A stretch of DNA of 33,697 nucleotides from Cohnella mopanensis (GTDB lineage: Bacteria > Bacillota > Bacilli > Paenibacillales > Paenibacillaceae), in NCBI RefSeq assembly GCF_022352055.1, contig NZ_JAKRWM010000003.1:1-33697 (forward strand), given 5' to 3'. A model generated the notes under the pieces. The model was not told the DNA's origin. It was given only the letters and a program-made list of their open reading frames with translations, and ran no database searches. Positions 1 to 8,985 of this stretch are shown one piece after another. Position 1 is the stretch's first letter. Each line of letters begins with the position of its first letter. The position numbers and the translations under genes were made by a program.

Positions 1-13
1 ACTTACAATCCCG

Positions 14-44
14 AGAAGCCTTGCTGAGCAAGGCTTCTTTTTCT
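14..44 (+). terminator. Rho-independent terminator of an upstream gene
   Basis: A perfect 11-bp stem (14-24 paired with 28-38) with a TGA loop is followed by a run of T. The gene it ends lies outside the window to the left, so a plus-strand transcript enters from there. Confidence 0.8.
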
Positions 45-134
45 ATTCCAAGATATGTGTAGGACAATTCGTTCGATAGATTAGGCACAGTATCGTAATT
101 GACTGTAGAGAGACAGGACAAATATAATTGGTTT

Positions 135-2804
135 ATGAGCATACCAATTTTATCCACCAAACTTTATATACCGCAGCCGCGGCCTAACGCGGTGTTTCGC
201 CCGCGCCTGATCGAGCGTCTCGATGACGGCCGGCAACGGAAGCTGAGCCTTATCTCAGCCTCGGCAGGCTCTGGTAAAACGACGCTGGTTAGCGAATGGT
301 TAGCCCATTGCGATCGACCAGCTGCTTGGCTATCATTGGACGAAGGCGATAACGGCCTTGCGCGCTTTCTTACTTATCTCGTTGCCTCTTTGCAGACATT
401 AGGGACAACGATTGGAGAAGGCGTATTTGGCATGCTCCAATCGCCGAATTTACCGCCTGCCGAAGCGATACTTACAGTTCTGATTAATGAAATCGCGTCC
501 ATTCCGGCCCCCTTCATCCAAGTACTTGACGACTATCACGTTATAAGTGCCAAACCGGTGCATGACGCTTTGCTTTATTTGTTTGAATACTTGCCACCGA
601 ACATGCACTTGGTCATAGCTACCCGCGAAGACCCCCATCTGCCGCTAGCTAAATTACGCGTTCGTAATCAACTTACGGAACTGCGCGCCGCGGACTTGAA
701 GTTTACCCATTCAGAAGCCGCTGGATTTCTTAATCATGCGATGGGTCTTAACCTTTCTTCGGAACAAATCGCCCTACTTGAAGCCCGCACGGAAGGTTGG
801 ATTGCGGGCCTGCAATTAGCCGCCATCTCTATGCAGGGACAACAAGATACATCCAGCTTCATCGAGTCTTTCAATGGCAATCACTCTTTCGTGCTGGATT
901 ATCTGGTCGAAGAGGCGCTTCAACTGCAGTCCCCAAGCATACAGGCTTTCCTGCTACGCACTTCAATCCTCGACAGAATGTGCGGGTCGCTTTGCGATGC
1001 GGTTGCTCCCATGGACCTCGAACCTTTATCATCGGGGCAAGAAATCTTAGAATACCTTGGACGTGCCAACTTGTTCATCGTCCCCTTGGACAATGAGCGG
1101 CGATGGTTTCGTTATCACCATCTCTTTGCGGATTTACTGCGTCAGCGACTACAACTGCAACTGCAACAGAGCATTTTCCGGTCTAAGAACAGTGAAAACA
1201 GCGTAGAGGCCGAATTACACATACGAGCCAGCGAATGGTATGAAGACAATGGCCTGGAAATAGAAGCATTTCAACATGCAGTAGCGGCCAATGATGTTGA
1301 GCGCGCCGCACGCATAATGGAAGGCAATGGAATGCCGCTATACTTTCGAGGCGCCGTGGCACCCATGCTGAAATGGCTGGAGTCGCTGCCGGCAGGAGAT
1401 CTGCATGCGAGACCTTCGTTGTCGGTGGCATATGCTTCGGTATTATTGTTCGACGGTCAAATCATTGGAGTTGAAGAAAAACTGCAAGCGGCAGAAGCAG
1501 TGCTGCAAGACATCGGTCCGGCTCCTAACATCCGAGACCTAATCGGACATATTGCCTCCATTCGGGCGACGTTAGCGGTTAGCCAACACGAGGCGGATAT
1601 TATTCTTACCCAGTCGCGTCGCGCTCTGGAGTATTTGCACCCCGACAACGTGCCTATCCGCACGGCTACGACTTGGACACTAGGATATGCCTATCATCTC
1701 AAGGGTGACAGGACCGCGGCTATCCAAGCTTATTCCAAAGCGATAGATACAAGCCAAACGATTGGCCATCACATTATTACCCTTATGGCTTCGATTGGTC
1801 TTGGCAATATACAAGAGGCTGACAATCAACTCCATTTGGCAACCCAAACCTACAGGGAAGTTCTGCAACGAGCAGGGGATTCACCGTTGCCGCTCGTCTG
1901 CGAAGCGCATCTTGGCTTGGCCCGTATTTTGTACGAATGGAACGACTTAGACGCAGCGGAGCATCACGGGCAACATAGCATCCGACTGGCGCGGTTGTTG
2001 GAACACACGGATCGATTCGTAGCCGGCGAGGAATTTCTCGCCCGTCTAACCCTTGCCCGAGGAGACGCGGCAGGCGCTGCGGCTAATATAGCTAGGTCTA
2101 GTCATTTTGCGATCCAGCATAACTTCGTGCATCGGATACCTGAGGTTGTTGCTACGGAAGTACTTACCTTGCTTCGCCAAGGCAATCTGACGGCAGCCGC
2201 TCAACTGGCTCAAGCCCACGATCTCCCGCTAATTCAGGCCCGGGTTCACTTGGCCCATGGAGACACTTCAACAGCACTAGCGATGCTGGGGATAATACGC
2301 GAACAAATGGAGGCAAAAGATTGGAAGAATGAACGGCTAAAGGTTATGGTTTTGCAGGCGGTCACTCTATGTGCACATGGCGATATGGATAAAGCTGTAC
2401 AACTGCTGGGAGATGCGCTGACGATGGCTGAGCCCGGCGGTTTCATTCGTATTTTCGTCGACGAAGGTGACCGCATGTCTATGCTATTGACCGAAGCATC
2501 CGCTCATGGGAAAATGCCAGACTACATAGGTAAATTGTTGGCCGTATTAGAAAGCGAGAAGCCGAGAACGGAAGGCGAATCTCCTTTGCTCTCTGTCCTG
2601 CCCCTGATAGAGCCATTAAGCGGACGCGAGTTAGAAATATTACAGCTGATTGCCCAAGGTCTCTCGAATAGCGAAATTTGCGAGAGACTCTACATCGCCC
2701 TAGATACCGTCAAAGGGCACAACCGCAGAATTTATGGCAAACTGCAAGTTCAAAGGCGCACCGAAGCTGTAGCGCGCGCCCGCGAGCTTGGTTTGTTGAC
2801 TTGA
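135..2804 (+). CDS. MalT-like LuxR-family transcriptional regulator (STAND ATPase)
   Basis: Large ATP-dependent transcription activator of the MalT/LAL type, 889 residues from the chosen start. The N-terminus (ILSTKLYIPQPRPNAVFRPRLIERL region) is typical of this family. A Walker A motif (SAGSGKTTL, about residues 43-51) and a Walker B-like segment ending in LDDYH (about 128-135) mark the NTPase module. A long helical, TPR-like central region follows. A LuxR helix-turn-helix occupies about residues 822-885 (LSGRELEILQLIAQG ... TVKGHNRRIYGKL). The frame is open from a TTG at 99, but the ATG at 135 fits the family N-terminus; neither start has a strong ribosome site. Such regulators normally bind a small inducer and ATP. 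The two dehydrogenase genes immediately downstream on the same strand are the obvious candidate targets, which is inference from position only. Confidence 0.9.
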   Translation: MSIPILSTKLYIPQPRPNAVFRPRLIERLDDGRQRKLSLISASAGSGKTTLVSEWLAHCDRPAAWLSLDEGDNGLARFLTYLVASLQTLGTTIGEGVFGMLQSPNLPPAEAILTVLINEIASIPAPFIQVLDDYHVISAKPVHDALLYLFEYLPPNMHLVIATREDPHLPLAKLRVRNQLTELRAADLKFTHSEAAGFLNHAMGLNLSSEQIALLEARTEGWIAGLQLAAISMQGQQDTSSFIESFNGNHSFVLDYLVEEALQLQSPSIQAFLLRTSILDRMCGSLCDAVAPMDLEPLSSGQEILEYLGRANLFIVPLDNERRWFRYHHLFADLLRQRLQLQLQQSIFRSKNSENSVEAELHIRASEWYEDNGLEIEAFQHAVAANDVERAARIMEGNGMPLYFRGAVAPMLKWLESLPAGDLHARPSLSVAYASVLLFDGQIIGVEEKLQAAEAVLQDIGPAPNIRDLIGHIASIRATLAVSQHEADIILTQSRRALEYLHPDNVPIRTATTWTLGYAYHLKGDRTAAIQAYSKAIDTSQTIGHHIITLMASIGLGNIQEADNQLHLATQTYREVLQRAGDSPLPLVCEAHLGLARILYEWNDLDAAEHHGQHSIRLARLLEHTDRFVAGEEFLARLTLARGDAAGAAANIARSSHFAIQHNFVHRIPEVVATEVLTLLRQGNLTAAAQLAQAHDLPLIQARVHLAHGDTSTALAMLGIIREQMEAKDWKNERLKVMVLQAVTLCAHGDMDKAVQLLGDALTMAEPGGFIRIFVDEGDRMSMLLTEASAHGKMPDYIGKLLAVLESEKPRTEGESPLLSVLPLIEPLSGRELEILQLIAQGLSNSEICERLYIALDTVKGHNRRIYGKLQVQRRTEAVARARELGLLT

Positions 2805-2931
2805 TCATTCTAAACCACACCTTAATCAACACCAAAGTGTCTATCCTTTACCCTTGATTGGTAGATATACTACGTGTACGCGCTGTTGCTTCATCAGAGT
2901 CGCGCTGCTAATCGTATCCTGGAGGTGACTC

Positions 2932-3921
2932 ATGAAAGCCATCGTATGCACGAAATACGGACCACCGGATGTCCTTCAACTTCATAAGGTAGAAAAGCCT
3001 GTTCCCAAGGGGAATGAAATACGGATAAAAATACTTGCGGCAATCGCAACGCCGGCGGATTGCGCCTTTCGGAAAGCTGATCCGTTTATTGTCCGCTTAA
3101 TTTATGGTTTCACAAGACCGAAGTATAGCGTGCTCGGGGTTGAGCTAGCCGGCGTAGTTGAAGCGGTAGGCAAAGACGTAGACCTATTCGAAATCGGAGA
3201 CCCTGTTTGCGGTTTGAGTACGAAACGTTTTGGCGCTTATGCCGAATACTTGTGTCTGCCTGCAAATAAACCGGTCATTGTTAAACCGGCCAATGCCACC
3301 TTTGAAGATGCAGTAGGTATTTGTGAGGGCGCACCGACCGCACTAACGTTCCTAAGGGATACGGCAAATATTCAGCGTGGACATAAAGTGCTCATCAATG
3401 GCGCGTCCGGAGCGGTAGGCGCTTATGCGGTCCAGCTTGCAAAGTACTTTGGGGCAGAGGTTACCGGAGTATGCAGTACGACGAATGTAGATTTGGTAAA
3501 GTCTCTGGGAGCCGATCACGTAATTGATTACACCCGAGAGGATTTTACAAAAAGCGGTTTCGACTATGACGTTATTTTCGATGCGGTAGGCAAAAGTTCA
3601 TTTTCACGTTGTAAAGGCGCTCTAAGACAAAGAGGGGTCTATCTCACGACTGTCCCCACCCTCGGGATCATATTTCAAATGTCGTGGACTTCAATATTCG
3701 GCGGCAAAAAGGCAAAGTTCACGGCTGCGGGATTAAAGCAGAATAAACAAAATCTAGTGTTTCTTAAAGAGCTCTTCGAGGCAGGGAAGATTGTTCCGGT
3801 TATTGATAGACGTTATCCGTTGGAGCAGGCTGTCGAGGCCCATAGGTATGTAGAAACGGGGCGTAAAAAGGGGAATGTAGTTCTCACCGTAGAACATAAT
3901 CAGGATGGAGGAGCTTTATGA
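2932..3921 (+). CDS. Zinc-independent MDR oxidoreductase (quinone oxidoreductase-like), copy 1
   Basis: Medium-chain NAD(P)-dependent dehydrogenase/reductase of the quinone-oxidoreductase branch, 329 residues, cytoplasmic. The N-terminal GroES-like half begins [17 protein letters not shown]. The Rossmann half carries the NADPH loop INGASGAVG (about 155-163) followed by [16 protein letters not shown]. The Cys/His zinc ligands of classical alcohol dehydrogenases are not apparent, so the protein is probably zinc-free; the substrate cannot be deduced. A good ribosome site (CTGGAGGTG) precedes the ATG. The stop overlaps the start of the next gene by 4 bases (ATGA), so the two are translationally coupled. 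The product is clearly a paralogue of its neighbour: [20 protein letters not shown] here matches [20 protein letters not shown] there. Confidence 0.88.
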   Translation: MKAIVCTKYGPPDVLQLHKVEKPVPKGNEIRIKILAAIATPADCAFRKADPFIVRLIYGFTRPKYSVLGVELAGVVEAVGKDVDLFEIGDPVCGLSTKRFGAYAEYLCLPANKPVIVKPANATFEDAVGICEGAPTALTFLRDTANIQRGHKVLINGASGAVGAYAVQLAKYFGAEVTGVCSTTNVDLVKSLGADHVIDYTREDFTKSGFDYDVIFDAVGKSSFSRCKGALRQRGVYLTTVPTLGIIFQMSWTSIFGGKKAKFTAAGLKQNKQNLVFLKELFEAGKIVPVIDRRYPLEQAVEAHRYVETGRKKGNVVLTVEHNQDGGAL

Positions 3922-4904
3922 AAGCGATCGTATACACCCGATACGGGCCTCCGGATGTGCTTCAACTCCAAGAAGTAGAAAAGCCTATGATTAATGCCAA
4001 TGAAATACTCATTAAAATCAAAGCGACTACAGTATCGGCCGGAGATGCTAGAGTTCGAAGGGGGACCCGGAAAACGTTGCCTTTCTGGCCCTTCTCTAAA
4101 TTCGTAATGGGTATTAGAAAACCAAGAAAAACGATACTAGGGATCGAGCTTGCGGGAGAAGTCGAAGCCGTCGGCAAAGAGGTTCAACGGTTTCGGAAAG
4201 GCGACCAGGTTTTTGCGGTGAGCGGTTTTGCGTTCGGTGCCTATGCAGAATACATTTGTATGCCTGAAGACGGAGCGGTGGCCCTAAAACCGGCAAATAT
4301 GACCTATGTGGAAGCCGCTGCCGTTCCCGTCGGGGCATCAAGTGCATTGTTTTTTCTTAGAAAAGGAAATATCCAAAGCGGCCATAAAGTTCTGATCATT
4401 GGCGCTTCAGGAAGCGTAGGGACATATGCGGTACAGCTTGCCAAGTGCTTTGGGGCAGAAGTGACCGGAGTGTGCAGTGGTACGAACGTACAATTGGTGA
4501 AGTCTCTCGGAGCCGACCACGTCATTGATTATACCCGAGAGGATTATACTCGAAGCGGTAAGACGTATGATATTATTTTGGACACGGTAGGCAAATCTTC
4601 GTTGTCCCGATGTAAGAGCACGCTAAAGGAAAAAGGGCTCTATGTTATGGTCGTCATGGATTTTCCTCAGCTTTTGCAAATTTTATGGACTTCGATGGTT
4701 AGTGGCAAAAAAGCGATATCCGGGATCGCAAACGAGAATAAGGAAAGTTTAGATTTCCTTAAAGAGCTTATCGAAGCGGGGAAGATCCAATCCGTTATCG
4801 ATCGAAGGTACCCGTTAGAGCGCATTGTCGAAGCTCATAGCTACGTGGATAAGGGGCACAAAAAGGGAAATGTGGTTTTAACGTTGGAGGATTCAGAAAT
4901 TTAG
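3918..4904 (+). CDS. Zinc-independent MDR oxidoreductase (quinone oxidoreductase-like), copy 2
   Basis: Second member of the tandem pair, 328 residues, with the same architecture: GroES-like N-terminal half and Rossmann half with [17 protein letters not shown]. It differs mostly in residues 40-65, where it carries an insertion rich in basic residues ([16 protein letters not shown]), the part of the fold near the substrate cleft in this family. The ribosome site GGAGGAG lies just before the ATG, inside the end of the first gene. Together they look like a tandem duplication that has diverged in substrate range. The reaction is likely NAD(P)H-dependent reduction of quinones or activated alkenes, or an alcohol/aldehyde conversion, but no substrate can be named. 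Confidence 0.88.
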   Translation: MKAIVYTRYGPPDVLQLQEVEKPMINANEILIKIKATTVSAGDARVRRGTRKTLPFWPFSKFVMGIRKPRKTILGIELAGEVEAVGKEVQRFRKGDQVFAVSGFAFGAYAEYICMPEDGAVALKPANMTYVEAAAVPVGASSALFFLRKGNIQSGHKVLIIGASGSVGTYAVQLAKCFGAEVTGVCSGTNVQLVKSLGADHVIDYTREDYTRSGKTYDIILDTVGKSSLSRCKSTLKEKGLYVMVVMDFPQLLQILWTSMVSGKKAISGIANENKESLDFLKELIEAGKIQSVIDRRYPLERIVEAHSYVDKGHKKGNVVLTLEDSEI

Positions 4905-4913
4905 CGCAAGATG

Positions 4914-4959
4914 AAAAAGTGTGAGTATAGGGGGATTACCCTTGTACCCACACTTTTTT
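4914..4959 (+). terminator. Terminator after the dehydrogenase pair
   Basis: Arms AAAAAGTGTG (4914-4923) and CACACTTTTT (4949-4958) pair, with an inner AGGG/CCCT hairpin. The 3' arm runs into a T tract. The A-rich 5' arm would let it work on both strands. Confidence 0.8.
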
Positions 4960-5052
4960 CTGATGTCGAGTTAAATGCTAGGCGAGATGGCGTGATTAAG
5001 GCTCCCTTGTGGCATAATGGATTTATACGTTCGAGATAAGGGAGAGTTAAGG

Positions 5053-6867
5053 ATGCAACAATTCGAGAGAACACCGTTGGCAGACAACGTTGTAGACTTA
5101 GTAGCTACGGCGCGAGGGGATAAGAAGGCAACATTGGTCATTACGAACGGGACGTTAGTGAACGTCTGCTCCGGAGAAATCGTAAAAGGGATGAGCGTAG
5201 GCGTCCAAGGGTCCAGAATCGCTTATGTCGGTAAGGACGTTTCGCATATGATCGGAGAAACAACGAAGATCGTGGACGCGGAAGGCAAATACATCGCTCC
5301 GGGACTTTTAGATGGACATTGTCATATCGAGAGCACACAATTAACCGCGACCGAATTCGCGCGCGCGGTATTGCCGATGGGTACGACGGGTGGATTCTTC
5401 GATCCGCACGAGATGGCTAACGTGTTCGGAATCGAGGGAATCCGGCTAATGCTCGAAGAAGCGAGGAAAACTCCTCTTGCTGCTTACATGCAAGTGGCCT
5501 CTTGCGTCCCCGCAGCGGGTCCCGCGTTCGAGACGACAGGTGCGGCGATCGGTCCCAAGGAAGTAGCGGAAGCATTCACTTGGGGGAACGACATGATCGC
5601 GCTCGGCGAGGTCATGAATTTCCCGGGGGTTGTGTACGGCGATAACAATATGATGGGAATTGTGCAGGAGACGTTAAAAGCCGGTAAGCTTGTCGACGGC
5701 CATTTCACATGGCCGGCAACCGACTGGAGACTTCCGGTGTATGCGGCAGCAGGCGTGACAGGGGATCATGAATGCGTGACTCCGGAGGACGTGATCGAAC
5801 GCGTTCGCCTCGGCATGTATGCGAAGATGAGGAGGGGTTCATCTTGGCATGATGTCGCTCAAACGGTTAAGGCACATACGGAATATGGACTCGATTCGCG
5901 GAGGATGATGCTCGTAACGGATGATAGAAGCTCGGAATCACTCCGTGAGGAAGGGCATATGAACTTCGTCGTTCGCGATGCCATCCGACAAGGGTTGAAG
6001 CCGATTACCGCATTTCAAATGGCAACCTTAAATACGGCAGAGAGATTCGGCGTAGCGAGAGACGTTGGATCGATCTCGCCCGGAAATTACGCCGATATGA
6101 TTTTGTTGGATGGAAATCTAGCGGATGTGAATGTAGTAATGACGATTGCCGCGGGCACGGTTGTGGCCGAGAAAGGCCGAATGAGCGTGGAATGGCCGAC
6201 ATATGAATATCCGCAACGGGTGATGAACTCCGTACATATGACGGCGAACATCGCGGCGGAACAGTTCAACATTATGGCACCGATCCAAGAGGGAGTAGCT
6301 TCCGTACGTGTAATCGGCGTGATCGAGAACCATGTAGAGACGACGGAAGAGATCGTGGAATTACCCGTAGCAGACTCACGCTTGCACCTGGATAAAGCCG
6401 GACAATTGTGCAAAATCGCTGTATTCGAGCGGCATCATGGAACGGGTAACAGCTCGGTTGGCGTCTTGGCGAATGTAGGCTTTAACATTCCGGCGGCGAT
6501 TGCGATGACGGTAGCTCACGATAGTCACAACCTGGTCGTAATCGGTAACTCCGACGAGCTGATGGCACAGGCTGCCAACGAAGTGATCGCCATGCAAGGA
6601 GGCGTTGCGGTCGTAACGGCGGGGAAGACGACGCAATTTCCGCTGCGCATCGCCGGCCTTATGTCCGCGGAGCCATACGAGGTCGCGTCAGAGCAATCAG
6701 CCGCGATTAGTCGTGCTCTAGTCGAAGCCGGTTGCGGACTCAATTATGCGTTCATGACGTTGTCTTTGCTGGCGTTAGTCGTCATTCCGACGCTGCGAAT
6801 ATCCGATAAGGGGCTCGTGCGCATATCGCCTGATGGTATTCAGCTAGTGCCGTTATTCTGCGATTAA
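5053..6867 (+). CDS. ade: Adenine deaminase family amidohydrolase
   Basis: Metal-dependent amidohydrolase of the adenine deaminase family (adenine to hypoxanthine plus ammonia, purine salvage), 604 residues. Motifs in order: the HxH metal site GHCHIES (H89, H91), DPHEMANV near 118, LGEVMNFPG near 184-191, VDGH at H217, GDHE at 238-240, TDDR at 289-292 and GHMNFVVR after it. The C-terminal domain ends LSLLALVVIPTLRISDKGL, typical of Ade. The frame opens at an ATG at 5017, but only the ATG at 5053 has purine-rich SD-like sequence (GGGAGAG, TAAGG) in front of it, so that start is preferred. The stretch after H217 reads FTWPATDW instead of the usual APG-type segment, so substrate preference could differ from adenine. 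It stands alone between two terminators. xpt, another purine salvage gene, lies 5 kb downstream. Confidence 0.85.
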   Translation: MQQFERTPLADNVVDLVATARGDKKATLVITNGTLVNVCSGEIVKGMSVGVQGSRIAYVGKDVSHMIGETTKIVDAEGKYIAPGLLDGHCHIESTQLTATEFARAVLPMGTTGGFFDPHEMANVFGIEGIRLMLEEARKTPLAAYMQVASCVPAAGPAFETTGAAIGPKEVAEAFTWGNDMIALGEVMNFPGVVYGDNNMMGIVQETLKAGKLVDGHFTWPATDWRLPVYAAAGVTGDHECVTPEDVIERVRLGMYAKMRRGSSWHDVAQTVKAHTEYGLDSRRMMLVTDDRSSESLREEGHMNFVVRDAIRQGLKPITAFQMATLNTAERFGVARDVGSISPGNYADMILLDGNLADVNVVMTIAAGTVVAEKGRMSVEWPTYEYPQRVMNSVHMTANIAAEQFNIMAPIQEGVASVRVIGVIENHVETTEEIVELPVADSRLHLDKAGQLCKIAVFERHHGTGNSSVGVLANVGFNIPAAIAMTVAHDSHNLVVIGNSDELMAQAANEVIAMQGGVAVVTAGKTTQFPLRIAGLMSAEPYEVASEQSAAISRALVEAGCGLNYAFMTLSLLALVVIPTLRISDKGLVRISPDGIQLVPLFCD

Positions 6868-6876
6868 GGCCATTTA

Positions 6877-6928
6877 AAAGAGAACCGGGACGGAGATGAG
6901 GCAACTCAACTTCTTCCCGGTTCTTTTT
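6877..6928 (+). terminator. Terminator after the adenine deaminase gene
   Basis: A perfect 10-bp stem, AGAACCGGGA (6881-6890) with TCCCGGTTCT (6915-6924), is followed by five T. Extra A/T pairs extend it outward. Confidence 0.85.
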
Positions 6929-7056
6929 ACATACGCAAACACAGTATCATTTTCCATCCTAACCTACCGAAATGATCCTTCCTTACATTAAAGTGCGTAC
7001 TATTCAAAGCGGCGGCGGGTTGATAATCTTAGGAAAAAAGAAGGCGTGGTGAGCTC

Positions 7057-8475
7057 GTGTCAAATTATCGTCTGAGCCTAGGAAATCACAGCGTTAGCTG
7101 GGGAAAGGCGTTAGAGATCGACGATCTCATTGGCAATCAAGTTAAAGATTCGGTAACACGCTCGCAATCAATCGAGGGGTGGGATTGGGATCTCCCGGAT
7201 GGCGTCTATCGCGCGAAAGAGATCGTTCGGGAATTAGGCACGTTACTGGCGGCCGTTAAGGTCCAGCTTGGGGAGTCAACTGACATGGAGGCGTTACTCG
7301 CCAATATTCAAGCTACGCTTGCCATCTCCGGCAGAGAAACGTCATTGCCTATCGGCTCGCTCATCGTGGAAGATAAAGCAAGGGCTGAACTTGCCCGTCA
7401 GGCACATAACATCGGAGTGACCCTGACGACTTGGGCAAGGGAGTTCGATTCCGAGGAATTGGCGTTAAAGCGTTATGGGAAAGAGATATTAGGCAGCCTA
7501 CTATTCAGAAGCCGTTGCGATCATCATTTGTGGACGCATGAGGTCACGAATATGCTAACCGGTCCAGCGGGCAGCCCGGCGGTTATGCAGCTGTTCAACG
7601 AGTATTTACATCAGATCGTGCTCTTAAGGGATACTTATCTTCCGTTCGATAACTGGCAGGAGATTCCGATCGAGCTCCGCGATAGAAGTACGAAAGGACT
7701 GCGCGATCGTGAACAATCGCATTCTGCATTTATCTCCGAGTTCATGTTGAGACCGATCTCCCATAAGTTACTTGTGCGGTATGCCCAAAGCGTACTGGGC
7801 GTTGAATTGCCATCCGTCGGCTATGGCTTCCAATATCGACTAGGCACCATTCTTCCGGCGAGCTTAGCTTCTCCATTGGTTGAGTCTCCGATTTATTTGC
7901 TTCATTGGTATCCGGTATGGACGGCTGTGGACGAATCAGGCGAAGCCCCATGGCCCATCGCATTCGACTATGCTTACCCTGATTATTATTCGGCTTCCCG
8001 AAGCCAAGCGGGTGCAGGTATTCCGTATTCTCATCAAGAGAAGGAACCTAAGTTACGGACAATAAACGAAGCTCAGTTTCATGTGGCTGGAAAAGAGGAA
8101 GATAAGGTTCATTTGGATTATCGGTTCCGCATCAATACTGTCGATTATGCCGTAGACTTAGGACAAGCGCTAAGAGGACATCGGTTCAAATATCGACCGC
8201 TCACGAACGCGAATATCGCAACGGAAAATGCGGTAGAGAAGCATTCGGAAATCATCAGCCATCAGGCGGAAGAAATTGTTGGCTTACCGAATCTTGTGAC
8301 GCATGTTTCGGGCATCCACTTGATCCGGACGGGCGGTAATGAACTCTTGAGATGGGCTTTGCTCGGCAAGCTTTATCCAGAGAACGTAATCGTGCTTGAG
8401 CGAGGAGATACCGAGGAGATCGTTGCTTCTAAACATGCGGGCAAAGGATTCGGCGCGAAGTTCCTGATTCATTGA
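7057..8475 (+). CDS. Conserved-looking cytoplasmic protein of unknown function
   Basis: I do not recognise this 472-residue protein. It starts at GTG 7057 with a weak GGTGAG-like ribosome site. No signal peptide and no long hydrophobic segment is visible, so it is probably cytoplasmic. The first half is mostly charged and helical (residues 1-200). The middle is rich in aromatic residues (HWYPVWTAV, FDYAYPDYYSASRS). The last third contains an alternating strand-like pattern (DKVHLDYRFRINTVDYAVDLG) and ends in GKGFGAKFLIH. No catalytic motif of a known family is obvious. Its stop overlaps the stop of the convergent HxlR-type gene by 7 bases. The lack of a terminator between them suggests the 3' ends of the two transcripts overlap. 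Confidence 0.75.
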   Translation: MSNYRLSLGNHSVSWGKALEIDDLIGNQVKDSVTRSQSIEGWDWDLPDGVYRAKEIVRELGTLLAAVKVQLGESTDMEALLANIQATLAISGRETSLPIGSLIVEDKARAELARQAHNIGVTLTTWAREFDSEELALKRYGKEILGSLLFRSRCDHHLWTHEVTNMLTGPAGSPAVMQLFNEYLHQIVLLRDTYLPFDNWQEIPIELRDRSTKGLRDREQSHSAFISEFMLRPISHKLLVRYAQSVLGVELPSVGYGFQYRLGTILPASLASPLVESPIYLLHWYPVWTAVDESGEAPWPIAFDYAYPDYYSASRSQAGAGIPYSHQEKEPKLRTINEAQFHVAGKEEDKVHLDYRFRINTVDYAVDLGQALRGHRFKYRPLTNANIATENAVEKHSEIISHQAEEIVGLPNLVTHVSGIHLIRTGGNELLRWALLGKLYPENVIVLERGDTEEIVASKHAGKGFGAKFLIH

Positions 8476-8816
8476 TCCAATCTAAAGCGATCGACATAAT
8501 CCGCTCCATATTCGCAAAGCAATTGCAACATCGGAGCTAATCGCTGTCCTTGATCGGATAGATAATATTCGACCTTCGGTGGCACCACCGGATATACTTT
8601 GCGTACGATCAGGCCGTCGTTTTCCAAGTCTCTGAGCTGCATGGTCAACATTTTCTGGGTAGCTCCGGGTATCCGTTTTTGCAACTCGTTAAATCGAAAC
8701 GTATGCTCCGCCAAGAAGCTTAAGATAAGTATTTTCCACTTGCCACTAATCAAATCGAGGATAATTTCGGAAGTACAGCGATATTGTTGGTTTCTGAATT
8801 CAATCAAATGGGACAC
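8469..8816 (-). CDS. HxlR-family winged-helix transcriptional regulator
   Basis: Small DNA-binding regulator of the HxlR/DUF24 family, 115 residues, which usually acts as a dimer. The signature is clear: Cys14 before an ILDLISGKWKILIL helix, RFNELQKRIPGATQKMLTMQLRDLENDGLIVRKVYP as the recognition region and wing, then PPKVEYYLSDQGQRL. The conserved N-terminal Cys is used for thiol redox or electrophile sensing in some members (YodB, HypR, QorR of Bacillus), so a similar role is possible. It is transcribed away from fur. Its promoter region carries two AAAGTTGAG repeats that could be its own operators. Its targets are unknown; DUF24 regulators often control quinone or azo reductases, but none is adjacent. 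Confidence 0.9.
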   Translation of the reverse strand: MSHLIEFRNQQYRCTSEIILDLISGKWKILILSFLAEHTFRFNELQKRIPGATQKMLTMQLRDLENDGLIVRKVYPVVPPKVEYYLSDQGQRLAPMLQLLCEYGADYVDRFRLDQ

Positions 8817-8826
8817 CCCATATCAT

Positions 8827-8886
8827 AAAGTTGAGTATTTTACTATGATTAATAGGGATTATAACAAAGTTGAGGGTGGGCTTCAA
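8827..8886 (-). promoter_or_regulatory. hxlR promoter with a pair of direct repeats
   Basis: On the minus strand a -35-like TTGAAG (8881-8886) and a perfect TATAAT (8858-8863) are 17 bases apart. The sequence CTCAACTTT occurs twice, once in the spacer (8866-8874) and once just downstream of the expected start of transcription (8827-8835), 39 bases apart. This layout fits autorepression by the HxlR protein; the binding itself is inferred. Confidence 0.6.
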
Positions 8887-8908
8887 GATTGCTTTAAGCG
8901 TATATTTT

Positions 8909-8937
8909 TTGATTTTTCTGCATAACTCCGCTATGAT
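8909..8937 (+). promoter_or_regulatory. Sigma-A-type promoter of fur
   Basis: TTGATT (8909-8914) and TATGAT (8932-8937) are separated by exactly 17 bases, about 50 bases before the fur start. No clear Fur box was recognised around it. Confidence 0.6.
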
Positions 8938-8985
8938 AGAAATATACCGGCTCATGTAGTTTGGAAGCGGAGGTGTTCCTGCAAG

